Assembly (NCBI GenBank): GCA_965228625.1
Contig: OZ245829.1
Coordinates: 4,774,001-4,838,000, forward strand
DNA length: 64,000 nt
Direction of reading: 5' to 3'
Origin: UBA2767 sp965228625
GTDB lineage: Bacteria > Pseudomonadota > Alphaproteobacteria > Rhizobiales > Methyloligellaceae
Part shown: positions 1 to 7,732 of the stretch, one piece after another
Layout of the letters: every line of letters starts with the position of its first letter
Numbering within the stretch: the stretch's first letter is position 1
Notes under the pieces: model-generated
Told to the model about the DNA's origin: nothing
Seen by the model: only the letters and a program-made list of their open reading frames with translations
The model's database searches: none
Position numbers and translations under genes: made by a program

Positions 1-2
1 CC

Positions 3-323
3 GGTACCACTTACGTCGCTGAGTTGAAGGACGGCAAGGTGACCACGTTCGAGGTCACGCCGGACGACGCCGGGCTTGCGGTCGCAGAGCCCGATGATCT
101 GGTTGGCGGCGAGGCGGACGAGAATGCCGATGCGCTCAAGGGGTTGCTCGATGGCAAGCCGTCCGCTTTCCGGGATATTGTGATCCTGAACGCTGCGGCA
201 GCCCTGATTGTCGCCGGCGTCGCCAGGGACCTGAAAGAGGGTGCCGAACGCGCGGCAAACGCCATCGACACCGGCGCGGCGCGCAAGGCGCTTGACGATC
301 TGGTGCGTATCACCAACGCTTGA
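3..323 (+). CDS. trpD: Anthranilate phosphoribosyltransferase, C-terminal part (cut by window edge)
   Basis: The frame is open from the first bases and ends in TGA at 321-323, leaving 106 residues of the C-terminus. The visible part matches the end of TrpD: a GTTYVAEL strand, a variable segment, then an alanine-rich helix (LNAAAALIVAGVA) and the terminal helix ending DDLVRITNA. TrpD transfers phosphoribose from PRPP to anthranilate in tryptophan synthesis. The gene sits directly before trpC, with only 5 bases between the TGA and the trpC ATG, as in other alphaproteobacteria. The catalytic N-terminal half lies outside the window, so the call rests on the C-terminal fold and on context. Confidence 0.93.
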   Translation, partial: GTTYVAELKDGKVTTFEVTPDDAGLAVAEPDDLVGGEADENADALKGLLDGKPSAFRDIVILNAAAALIVAGVARDLKEGAERAANAIDTGAARKALDDLVRITNA

Positions 324-328
324 GAGCA

Positions 329-1150
329 ATGGCCAACATTCTCGACAAGATCAACGCTTACAAGCGCGAGGAGATCGCCGCCGCCAGGGCGGTTCGGCCT
401 TTATCGGATCTCGAAGCTCAGGCCCGCGAGGCGGGCCCTGTGCGCGGTTTTGCCGACGCCATTGCCGCAAGGATTGGCGAAGGCAAATCCGCCCTTGTCG
501 CCGAGATCAAGAAGGCGAGTCCTTCGAAGGGCCTGATCCGCGCGGATTTCGATCCCCCTGCCCTCGCCGCGGCATATCAGGCCGGCGGCGCGGCATGCCT
601 TTCTGTCCTGACCGATACGCCCTCGTTCCAGGGGCATCCGGATTTCCTCAAAAGCGCGCGCGCCGCCTGCGCGCTTCCGGTGCTGCGCAAGGATTTCATG
701 CTCGAACCGTATCAGGTCGTCGAGGCGCGGGCGTGGGGCGCCGACTGCATCCTGGTCATCATGGCATCCGTGTCCGATAACCAGGCGCGAGACCTCGCTT
801 CCGCGGCCCGGGACTGGGGTATGGACGCGCTGGTTGAGGTGCACAACGAAGCGGAGCTAGATCGTGCTTTGGCCCTGGACGCCCGGCTGCTCGGCATCAA
901 CAACCGCGATCTGACCACCTTCGAGACCACGCTCGATACGACGAAACGGCTGGCAACCAGGGTGTCGGGCGATCGCATCGTCGTATCGGAAAGCGGCATC
1001 TTCACGCCTCAGGACATCGCCGGCCTTCAACCGTTCGGCGTCAAAGCATTCCTGGTGGGCGAGAGCCTGATGCGCCAGGACGATGTCGCAGCGGCGACGC
1101 GCGCGCTGCTCACCCCGGCCGAACAAGTTCAGGGAACCGCAGCCCAATGA
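329..1150 (+). CDS. trpC: Indole-3-glycerol-phosphate synthase
   Basis: A 273-residue single-domain TIM barrel that closes the indole ring of carboxyphenylamino-deoxyribulose phosphate in tryptophan synthesis. Visible signatures are MANILDKINAYKREEI at the start, the catalytic lysine motif ALVAEIKKASPSKG near residue 55, VLRKDFM, GINNRDLTTF and VSESGIF. The ATG at 329 is chosen over an upstream in-frame TTG at 320 that overlaps the trpD stop, because the protein then starts as the family does. The stop overlaps the moaC start as ATGA (1147-1150), so trpD, trpC, moaC and moeA are probably one transcript. It is monofunctional, with no trpF fusion. Confidence 0.98.
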   Translation: MANILDKINAYKREEIAAARAVRPLSDLEAQAREAGPVRGFADAIAARIGEGKSALVAEIKKASPSKGLIRADFDPPALAAAYQAGGAACLSVLTDTPSFQGHPDFLKSARAACALPVLRKDFMLEPYQVVEARAWGADCILVIMASVSDNQARDLASAARDWGMDALVEVHNEAELDRALALDARLLGINNRDLTTFETTLDTTKRLATRVSGDRIVVSESGIFTPQDIAGLQPFGVKAFLVGESLMRQDDVAAATRALLTPAEQVQGTAAQ

Positions 1151-1632
1151 CCGACAAGTCCCTGACCCACCTGAACGAGCGCGGCGAAGCGCATATGGTC
1201 GACGTCGACGCCAAGGAGGAAACGGTTCGCACCGCAGTTGCCGAAGGGTTCGTCTCCATGCTGCCGGAAACTCTCGAACTCATCAAAAAAGGCGACGCGA
1301 AGAAGGGCGACGTGCTGGGGACGGCACGCATCGCCGGTATCATGGCGGCGAAACGTACCCATGAACTTATCCCCCTCTGCCACCCTCTTGCGCTTTCGCA
1401 GGTGATCGTTGAGTTCGAGCCCTCGGCCGACCCTGCAGGCATCCGGGTGAGCGCGTTCGTTAAGCTCTCGGGCAAGACCGGGGTGGAGATGGAGGCCCTG
1501 ACGGCGGTTTCGGTCGCGTGCCTGACGATCTACGACATGGTGAAGGCCGTTGACCGGGGCATGAGTTTTTCCAATGTCCGTTTGCTGGAGAAGTCGGGCG
1601 GGCGGTCCGGCTATTTCAAAGCAGAGCCGTGA
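1147..1632 (+). CDS. moaC: Cyclic pyranopterin monophosphate synthase
   Basis: A 161-residue MoaC, which with MoaA converts GTP to cyclic pyranopterin monophosphate, the first step of molybdenum cofactor synthesis. Family signatures visible are LTHLNERGEAHMVDV at the N-terminus, HELIPLCHPLALS near residue 75, TGVEMEALTAVSVACLTIYD and the terminal KSGGRSGYFKAE. The length is normal for the family. It overlaps trpC upstream by ATGA and moeA downstream by GTGA, so it is translationally coupled on both sides. moaA is not in the window, so the pathway must be completed elsewhere. Confidence 0.98.
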   Translation: MTDKSLTHLNERGEAHMVDVDAKEETVRTAVAEGFVSMLPETLELIKKGDAKKGDVLGTARIAGIMAAKRTHELIPLCHPLALSQVIVEFEPSADPAGIRVSAFVKLSGKTGVEMEALTAVSVACLTIYDMVKAVDRGMSFSNVRLLEKSGGRSGYFKAEP

Positions 1633-2849
1633 ACACACCTCGTCCGCCCCTGTTGAGCGTCGAGGATGCGCTCGCCCGTGTCGTCGCCGGTCTGGAACCA
1701 ACCGAAAAGGAAACAGTGTCCCTCGAAGAGGGATTCGGACGCGTCCTTGCCGACGGCGTGGCCGCGCGGGTGACGCAGCCCCCGTTCGACGCCTCGGCCA
1801 TGGACGGCTACGCCGTACGTGCCGAAGACGTGGCGCAGGTGCCCTGTTCGCTCAGGATCGTCGGTGAGGCTGCCGCGGGTCACCCGTGGGACGGAAAGGT
1901 CGGCGCGGGCGAGGCAGTGCGGATCTTCACCGGCGGCGCCGTTCCGGACGGCGCCGACGCGATCGTCATACAGGAAGACGCGGTACGGGACGGCGAACAC
2001 GTGACGGTCAACGAAGGCGCCGAGCACGGCGTTTTTATCCGGCCCCGGGGATTCGACTTTGCCGAGGGTGACAAGTTGCTCGCGACGGGCAGAAGGCTCA
2101 ATGCGCGCGATCTGACCCTGGCGGCAGCGATGAACGTGACCGGCTTCGGCGTGCGCCGCAGGCCGGTCGTCGCCATGCTGGCAACAGGCGATGAGCTTGT
2201 CATGCCGGGCGATGATCTGCAGCCCGGCCAGATCGTCTCGTCGATCCCCTACGGGCTGGCGGAGTTGATCCGGGCGGCCGGCGGCGCGCCGCGCGCGCTC
2301 GGAATCGCCCGGGACACGGCGGAAAGCCTCGCCGAACGCATTTCCGAAGCGAGAGATGCCGACATCCTCGTGACGATTGGCGGAGCATCGGTCGGCGAGC
2401 ACGATCTGGTTCAGGATGCGCTGCGAAACGCCGGCATGTCGCTCGATTTCTGGCGCATCGCCATGCGTCCGGGCAAACCGCTGATGTTCGGTCAGATGGG
2501 CGGACAGCGCGTCCTCGGCGTGCCGGGCAATCCGGTCTCCGCGCTCGTCTGTTCACGCATCTTTCTCGTGCCGATGATCGAACGCCTGCTCGGTGTCGAC
2601 CGCGCGGACTCGACACCCCTGACGGCCGTTCTGGCCCGTGCGCTGGAGCAAAACGGGCCCCGCCAGCATTACATGCGGGCGACGTATGAGCGCGGCTCGA
2701 ACGGCGAAACGCGTGTCGCCCCTGTTCGCTCGCAGGACAGTTCGCTGATGGCGCCGCTTTCGCAGGCCGACTGCCTGATCGTGCGTGCTCCCAACGCACC
2801 CGCCGCCCGGACCGGCGACACGGTCGAAATCCTACCCCTCGACTTCTAG
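1629..2849 (+). CDS. moeA: Molybdopterin molybdenumtransferase
   Basis: A 406-residue MoeA, which inserts molybdate into adenylylated molybdopterin. The order of motifs is as expected: SVEDALARVV at the N-terminus, PFDASAMDGYAVR near residue 55, IFTGGAVPDGADAIV, a MATGDEL-like loop (LATGDELV), the GGASVGEHD loop, and PGKPLMFG followed by VLGVPGNPVSALVC. It starts with GTG at 1629, which overlaps the moaC stop (GTGA); a GTG start here is supported by the overlap and by the N-terminal match. It ends the trp-moa run; the next gene, lexA, is 192 bases away with its own control region. Confidence 0.97.
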   Translation: MNTPRPPLLSVEDALARVVAGLEPTEKETVSLEEGFGRVLADGVAARVTQPPFDASAMDGYAVRAEDVAQVPCSLRIVGEAAAGHPWDGKVGAGEAVRIFTGGAVPDGADAIVIQEDAVRDGEHVTVNEGAEHGVFIRPRGFDFAEGDKLLATGRRLNARDLTLAAAMNVTGFGVRRRPVVAMLATGDELVMPGDDLQPGQIVSSIPYGLAELIRAAGGAPRALGIARDTAESLAERISEARDADILVTIGGASVGEHDLVQDALRNAGMSLDFWRIAMRPGKPLMFGQMGGQRVLGVPGNPVSALVCSRIFLVPMIERLLGVDRADSTPLTAVLARALEQNGPRQHYMRATYERGSNGETRVAPVRSQDSSLMAPLSQADCLIVRAPNAPAARTGDTVEILPLDF

Positions 2850-2891
2850 CCCGAGTGCGCCGCGCATTTGGCCACCAGAACGGCATTTCCC

Positions 2892-2953
2892 GAACGGCAA
2901 GTAGAGAGATTTGCGGAGTGCAACCAGAGGCACTTGCGGAACGCAACTAGAAC
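2892..2953 (+). repeat. Three phased degenerate repeats overlapping the lexA SOS box
   Basis: Three related elements follow one another at about 23-24 base intervals upstream of lexA. They begin GAACGGCAAGTAGAG at 2892, GAGTGCAACCAGAG at 2916 and GAACGCAACTAGAAC at 2939. The second and third are clearest as 18-base direct repeats at 2911-2928 and 2934-2951, sharing TTGCGGAnnGCAACnAGA (15 of 18 identical). Only the third has an intact SOS box. I infer decayed or weak LexA operator copies; this is not proven. Confidence 0.55.
2939..2953 (+). promoter_or_regulatory. LexA operator (alphaproteobacterial SOS box) of lexA
   Basis: GAACGCAACTAGAAC is a perfect match to the alphaproteobacterial SOS consensus GAAC-N7-GAAC, 89 bases before the lexA start codon. 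A second, imperfect half-inverted copy, GTTC-N7-GTCC, lies at 2964-2978, and the two together make a near-palindrome GAACATGTATATATGTTC at 2950-2967. Self-repression of lexA by LexA is the established arrangement. A weak promoter could lie at 2965-2994 (TTCACG, 16 bases, TATCTA), which would place the operators over or just before the -35 element. Confidence 0.85.
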
Positions 2954-3041
2954 ATGTATATATGTTCACGATTTGTCCATATCTTGTATCTAGTTTGAGC
3001 GATGTGGCCGAGATGACACTGCGAGCAAGCAAGAGGTTGAT

Positions 3042-3743
3042 ATGCTGACGAGAAAACAAAAAGAACTGCTCATGTTCATACACGAGCGGGTGAAAGAGTC
3101 AGGTGTTCCACCTTCGTTCGACGAAATGAAAGAGGCGCTCGATCTGAAATCAAAATCGGGCATTCACCGGCTGATCACCGCACTTGAGGAGCGCGGGTTC
3201 ATCCGCCGTCTCCCCCACAGGGCGCGCGCGCTCGAAATCCTCAAGCTCCCGGAATCCGTTGGTCAGGGATTCGGCGGCGGTGGACGCGGTTTCTCGCCGA
3301 GCGTGATCGAAGGCAGCCTGGGCCGCGTGCGCAAAGAGGACGATGGTGTCCCTTCGCCCGCCAATGTCGCCGTTCCGGTCATGGGCCGGATCGCCGCAGG
3401 CGTCCCCATCGAAGCCATTCAGCATGCCGACCGGACCATCGAGGTCCCGCCGGAGTTGCTGACGCCCGGTGAGCACTTCGCGCTGGAGGTCAAGGGTGAC
3501 TCGATGATCGAGGCGGGCATTCTGGATGGCGACGTGGTTATCATCCGCCGCGGCGACAGCGCGAATTCCGGCGAGATCGTGGTGGCCCTCGTCGACCGCG
3601 AGGAAGCGACCCTGAAAAGGCTGCGCCGGCGCGGCGATTCCGTCGCCCTCGAGGCGGCCAACCCGGCATACGAGACGCGCATCTTCGGCCCCGACAGGGT
3701 CGACGTGCAGGGCACGCTCGTCGGTCTCATCCGCGTCTATTAG
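3042..3743 (+). CDS. lexA: SOS response repressor LexA
   Basis: A 233-residue transcriptional repressor and self-cleaving serine protease. Residues 1-65 form the winged helix DNA-binding domain (MLTRKQKELLMFIHERV, SGIHRLITALEERGFI). A long linker of about 45 residues rich in glycine (GFGGGGRGF) follows, typical of alphaproteobacterial LexA. The cleavage bond is Ala119-Gly120 in GRIAAGVP, and the Ser/Lys dyad is Ser154 in GDSMIEAG and Lys192 in ATLKRLRR. The ATG at 3042 has AAGAGG at 3031-3036 as ribosome binding site. An SOS box upstream indicates autoregulation. It is convergent with comEC, with only 24 bases between the stops. Confidence 0.98.
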   Translation: MLTRKQKELLMFIHERVKESGVPPSFDEMKEALDLKSKSGIHRLITALEERGFIRRLPHRARALEILKLPESVGQGFGGGGRGFSPSVIEGSLGRVRKEDDGVPSPANVAVPVMGRIAAGVPIEAIQHADRTIEVPPELLTPGEHFALEVKGDSMIEAGILDGDVVIIRRGDSANSGEIVVALVDREEATLKRLRRRGDSVALEAANPAYETRIFGPDRVDVQGTLVGLIRVY

Positions 3744-3767
3744 TATTGGCCGCCGGAGCGCGGTTTT

Positions 3768-5966
3768 CTAGCGGTTTTCCTCTCCCTGTTCCTCGGCATG
3801 GGCGGTGCCGTCCGTGTCCCGTCGCCGGTCCGGTTTGCGTATCCGTTTGCGGTTGCCTGACCATGGCCGGGTTCCGCGTTGCTCCGCGACCGTTTCGATC
3901 CGTATCGATTGTCCGTCGAGATAGAGGGCATGCGCGCCGCGTTCGAGAATATCGATCACGTCCACGCTTACCCGCGTCTTGCGGCACGAACGTCCGACCG
4001 GCAACCGCGAAATGACGATGTCCGCGCGCGCGCATTCTTCCTCCAGCGCAGCCGGGTGGCGGACGAACGCGACACTCTTGCCTTTCACCGAACCGGCGCA
4101 GGCCAGTTCATCGCAGCGAAACCCGCGCGCCTTCAACACGGCAGCCGGGTCACGCGGATCACCATCGGCTTTGAGCCACTGGCCGATGCTGTAGTTGTTT
4201 CTGGTGCCTCCGGAAAAGGCGAGCCTGTCGCCATTGGTTCGCATGGCGACGATCTTTCCCTCGCGATCGACAAGCAGGTCGGGTTTGGGCAGGCTTCCGA
4301 GGTGGACCAGTCCGAGTGCCGCGATGCCCAGTCCGGCGAGACGCCACCGGCCGCGCCACAGGCAAAGCCACAGCCCGCCTCCAACTAGCGCCAGCAAGGA
4401 GAGCGTCGGCATGGTGGCGACCTCGATCGTGGCGCCCTCCCAGCGCGAGATTTCCGCCGCGACGTAGAGAACGTGATCGATCCCCCATGACATGGCGTGA
4501 AGCGGCAAATTCTCCAGGCCGAACGGCATGAGGACGAGAACCACGAGCGCCGAGGGCATCACAATGAGCGCGAAGACGGGCATGGTCGCGAGATTGGCCA
4601 GCAGGCTGTACTGGGCGAGCTTGTGAAAATGAAATGCGGCGAAGGGCGCCACGGCGATGCTGGCGACGAGCGTGGTGAAGGCGATGCCGGCGAGATACCA
4701 GACCGACTTGCGCGCGGCCCAGTGAACGGGTGAGGCCGGAGGGGAACTCCAGCCGGTGCGTTCGACGCGCTCATAGACCGCGACAAGCGCGGTCACCGCG
4801 GCAAACGACATCTGGAACGAGACGTCGAGCAGGCTTTCGGGGAAGAAGACGAGGATGACAAGCGCCGCAATTGCCACGTTGCGCAGGGTCAGCGCGGGCC
4901 GGTCGATCAGGATGGCGGTGAAGACGATTGCGGCCATCAGAAAGGCGCGCTGCGTGGCGATCGAACCGCCCGATAGGACGAGATAGAAAGCGGCGCCGGC
5001 AAGGGCCAGAACGGCGGCCCATTTCTTGATGGGGTAACGCAACGCGAGTGCGGGGATCGCTGCCGCGACGGCCCGCAAAATCAAGAACAGGGATCCCGCC
5101 ATCAGGGCCATATGCATGCCGGAAATCGCCAGCATGTGCGCCAGCCCCGTATCCCGCAGGGACTGGAGTACGTCCTCGGGGATGCGGCCGCGTTCACCGG
5201 TGATCAGCGCGGCGGCGACGGCGCCCGTCCGGCCTGGAAGAGCAGCGGTGATGCGGTCTTCAACCGCGTGCCGCAACCGATCGATCGCGGATGTCACCTG
5301 CAGCATGAACGGGGGTTCCGGCACGGTGCGGAGGAGCTTGGATGGCGCAACAGCGAACCCCACCGCGCCGAGTCCCGAATAGTACGCCTTGCGGGCGAAA
5401 TCGAATCCGCCGGGCATAACCGGATCCGGGACCGGATTGAGCCGCGCGCGGACTTCGACGGCCGTACCCGTCCGGGGGATGTCATCAAATCGGCTGATGA
5501 AGCGAATGCGTCCGGGAACTGCGTCCTCGAAGTGCGGAATGTCAAACACACGAAGGGTGATGCGCGCGCCACTGGGCAGCCGGGCTTCGGTGCGCTCGAC
5601 CCAGCCGCGGACCGTCAGCGTTCGCGGTTTCTCAAGCACCGGCTGTGCGACGAGCGCAGTTCTGAGTTTGGCGTCGGCAAAGCCGAGTGCGGCGACGAGC
5701 AAGGCGGTGTTCAGCAGCCACCAAAGCCGGCTGTTCCGCGTCAACAGGCACAGGCTCACTGCAGCAATGATGATCCCGGCAACGGTCAGGGCGCCCGGTT
5801 CGAACTGAAACGAGAAGTAGATGCCAATGCCGATGCCGAACAGTACCGGCAACCAGAGGAACCAGCGGTCGGCCTCGTCCTCGAGCACCGCGCCGAGCGA
5901 CGCAAACACGCGTGCGGCGAGCCCCTGCCCGCCCTGCCCGTTCTCAATGCCGGCTCGCCGCCACAT
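3768..5966 (-). CDS. comEC: ComEC/Rec2-family DNA uptake channel protein
   Basis: A 732-residue polytopic membrane protein. The N-terminal part has four hydrophobic segments around an extracytoplasmic OB-like region (VRGWVERTEARLPSG). The Competence domain follows (ALITGERGRIPEDVLQSLRD, GLAHMLAISGMHMALMAG, SGGSIATQRAFLMAAI) with many membrane segments to about residue 545. The remaining C-terminal region resembles the soluble domain of ComEC but shows no HxHxDH metallo-beta-lactamase motif; it does have RNNYSIGQWL. The family moves single-stranded DNA across the inner membrane in natural transformation. Whether this organism is competent cannot be judged here. It is divergent from gltX (150 bases between). 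Confidence 0.9.
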   Translation of the reverse strand: MWRRAGIENGQGGQGLAARVFASLGAVLEDEADRWFLWLPVLFGIGIGIYFSFQFEPGALTVAGIIIAAVSLCLLTRNSRLWWLLNTALLVAALGFADAKLRTALVAQPVLEKPRTLTVRGWVERTEARLPSGARITLRVFDIPHFEDAVPGRIRFISRFDDIPRTGTAVEVRARLNPVPDPVMPGGFDFARKAYYSGLGAVGFAVAPSKLLRTVPEPPFMLQVTSAIDRLRHAVEDRITAALPGRTGAVAAALITGERGRIPEDVLQSLRDTGLAHMLAISGMHMALMAGSLFLILRAVAAAIPALALRYPIKKWAAVLALAGAAFYLVLSGGSIATQRAFLMAAIVFTAILIDRPALTLRNVAIAALVILVFFPESLLDVSFQMSFAAVTALVAVYERVERTGWSSPPASPVHWAARKSVWYLAGIAFTTLVASIAVAPFAAFHFHKLAQYSLLANLATMPVFALIVMPSALVVLVLMPFGLENLPLHAMSWGIDHVLYVAAEISRWEGATIEVATMPTLSLLALVGGGLWLCLWRGRWRLAGLGIAALGLVHLGSLPKPDLLVDREGKIVAMRTNGDRLAFSGGTRNNYSIGQWLKADGDPRDPAAVLKARGFRCDELACAGSVKGKSVAFVRHPAALEEECARADIVISRLPVGRSCRKTRVSVDVIDILERGAHALYLDGQSIRIETVAEQRGTRPWSGNRKRIRKPDRRRDTDGTAHAEEQGEENR

Positions 5967-6116
5967 AACCCCGTCCCGCGCGCCGTCTACGCACTTAACG
6001 CAGACCCCGGACCTATGCTACATCGGCGCGCAACAAGACCTGAACCTCCTTCCGGGTGGTTTCCCCGGCCGCCAAGACGTTCAGCGACAACCTCTGCATG
6101 GACACGGAGCAGCGTA

Positions 6117-7538
6117 ATGAGCAAAGGCGTGGTGACCCGGTTTGCGCCCTCGCCCACCGGTTTTCTGCACATTGGAGGTGCGCGCACCGCGCTTTTCAAC
6201 TGGCTCTATGCCAAGGGCCGAGATGGCCGGATGCTGCTGCGGATCGAGGACACCGACCGCAAACGCTCGACCAAGGAGGCGATAGACGCGATCCTCGATG
6301 GAATGTCCTGGCTTGGCCTCGAATGGGACGGCGAGCCTGTCTATCAGCACTGCCGCGTTGTCCGGCATCAGGAGATGGTCGCCGAGCTGCTGGAGAAAGG
6401 CCTCGCCTACAAATGCTATGCGACGCCTGAAGAGCTGGAAGAGATGCGCCAACAGGCGCACGCGGAAGGACGCACCGCGGTCTATAACGGCTTGTGGCGC
6501 GACCGCGATCCGTCCGACGCGCCGGCGGGGGTCGAGCCGGCCATCAGGTTCAGGAGCCCGGAGGACGGCGAGACCGTCATCGACGACCAGGTGATGGGAC
6601 CGGTCACCGTCGCGAACAAGGATCTCGATGATCTGATCATTCAGCGCAGCGACGGAACACCGACCTACAATTTCGCCGTGGTCGTGGACGATCACGATAT
6701 GGGCGTGACGCACGCCATTCGCGGCGCCGATCACCTGACCAACGCCAGCCGTCAGGCGCAGATCTACGAGGCTCTGGGATGGGACGTCCCGGTTTTCGCT
6801 CACGTGCCCCTCATTCACGGCCCGGATGGCGCCAAACTCTCCAAACGCCACGGCGCGCTGAGCGTCCAGGCGTACCGAACAATGGGTTATCTGCCGGAAG
6901 CCCTGCGCAACTACCTTGTGCGCCTCGGATGGAGCCATGGCGACGATGAGATCTTCTCCACGGAACAGATGATCGAGTGGTTCGATCTGCTCGAGATCGG
7001 ACGCTCCCCCGCCCGCTTTGATTTCGACAAGCTCGAAAACCTCAATGCCCACTACATCCGGCAGGCGGACGACAACGTGCTGGCCGAAACCGCACGGGAC
7101 CTGGTGCCTGAACTGGCAGCCGAAGACCAGCCGCCGAACGCGGAGGATGACGAGGGCTGGAAGCGGCTGGCCCACGCCATGCCCGGTCTGAAGGAACGGG
7201 CCAAGACGCTTGTCGATGTGCTGAGCAACGGCCGGTTCGTCTTTGTGAAGCGTCCGCTCGACATGGATGAGAAAGCGGCCGCATTGCTCGATGCGGACGG
7301 CCGTCGTGTCATTCAGGGGCTGGTGGAGCCCCTCAATCAGGTCGAAAACTGGTCGGTGGCGGCGATCGAGCAGGCCATCCGCCAATATGCCGATGAGGCA
7401 GATCTGAAGCTTGGCAAGATTGCGCAACCTTTGCGTGCGTCATTGACTGGTCGCACCACTTCTCCGGGTATTTTCGACGTGGTTTTTGCGCTCGGCAAGG
7501 ATGAGGCTATTGCACGGATTGTGGATCAAAAAAGCTGA
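6117..7538 (+). CDS. gltX: Glutamyl-tRNA synthetase
   Basis: A 473-residue class I aminoacyl-tRNA synthetase. The frame is open far upstream, but the protein begins at ATG 6117 with MSKGVVTRFAPSPTGFLHIG, which carries the HIGH-type signature (HIGG). The KMSKS-like loop is KLSKRHGALS near residue 245. The C-terminal anticodon-binding domain follows and ends normally. Alphaproteobacteria often have two GltX paralogues, one acting on both Glu and Gln tRNAs; I cannot tell which this is from the sequence. The gene precedes gltA by 194 bases with a separate leader between them. Confidence 0.96.
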   Translation: MSKGVVTRFAPSPTGFLHIGGARTALFNWLYAKGRDGRMLLRIEDTDRKRSTKEAIDAILDGMSWLGLEWDGEPVYQHCRVVRHQEMVAELLEKGLAYKCYATPEELEEMRQQAHAEGRTAVYNGLWRDRDPSDAPAGVEPAIRFRSPEDGETVIDDQVMGPVTVANKDLDDLIIQRSDGTPTYNFAVVVDDHDMGVTHAIRGADHLTNASRQAQIYEALGWDVPVFAHVPLIHGPDGAKLSKRHGALSVQAYRTMGYLPEALRNYLVRLGWSHGDDEIFSTEQMIEWFDLLEIGRSPARFDFDKLENLNAHYIRQADDNVLAETARDLVPELAAEDQPPNAEDDEGWKRLAHAMPGLKERAKTLVDVLSNGRFVFVKRPLDMDEKAAALLDADGRRVIQGLVEPLNQVENWSVAAIEQAIRQYADEADLKLGKIAQPLRASLTGRTTSPGIFDVVFALGKDEAIARIVDQKS

Positions 7539-7614
7539 AGAATCCCGAAAATCCGCGTTTTCTTCATGATTCTGCACAAAAAACAGGCGAATAAGTCCTG
7601 CGTCCTAAGGTGAT

Positions 7615-7715
7615 CTTGCCCAGCCACCCGAAATCGATTAGGCAATGGGGCAAGTCTTCAATCGAAAACATGGCGGTCCCCGACGAGTGTCTTGCAATCG
7701 TGCTCCGGGGGGACC
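7615..7715 (+). promoter_or_regulatory. Structured leader upstream of gltA
   Basis: Two inverted repeats lie one after the other before the gltA ribosome binding site (AAGGAGG, 7721-7727). The first pairs CTTGCCC (7615-7621) with GGGCAAG (7648-7654). The second pairs GGTCCCC (7675-7681) with GGGGACC (7709-7715) and ends five bases before the Shine-Dalgarno sequence. A possible promoter, TTGCCC-17-TAGGCA, overlaps the first repeat at 7616-7644, in which case only the second would be transcribed whole. No known riboswitch class is recognised. Confidence 0.35.
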
Positions 7716-7732
7716 TTGTGAAGGAGGTCTGC

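Noticed and set aside
5112..6116. 335-residue N-terminal extension of the gltX frame
   Set aside because: It runs antisense through comEC and has no homology signal. GltX begins with its normal N-terminus at 6117.
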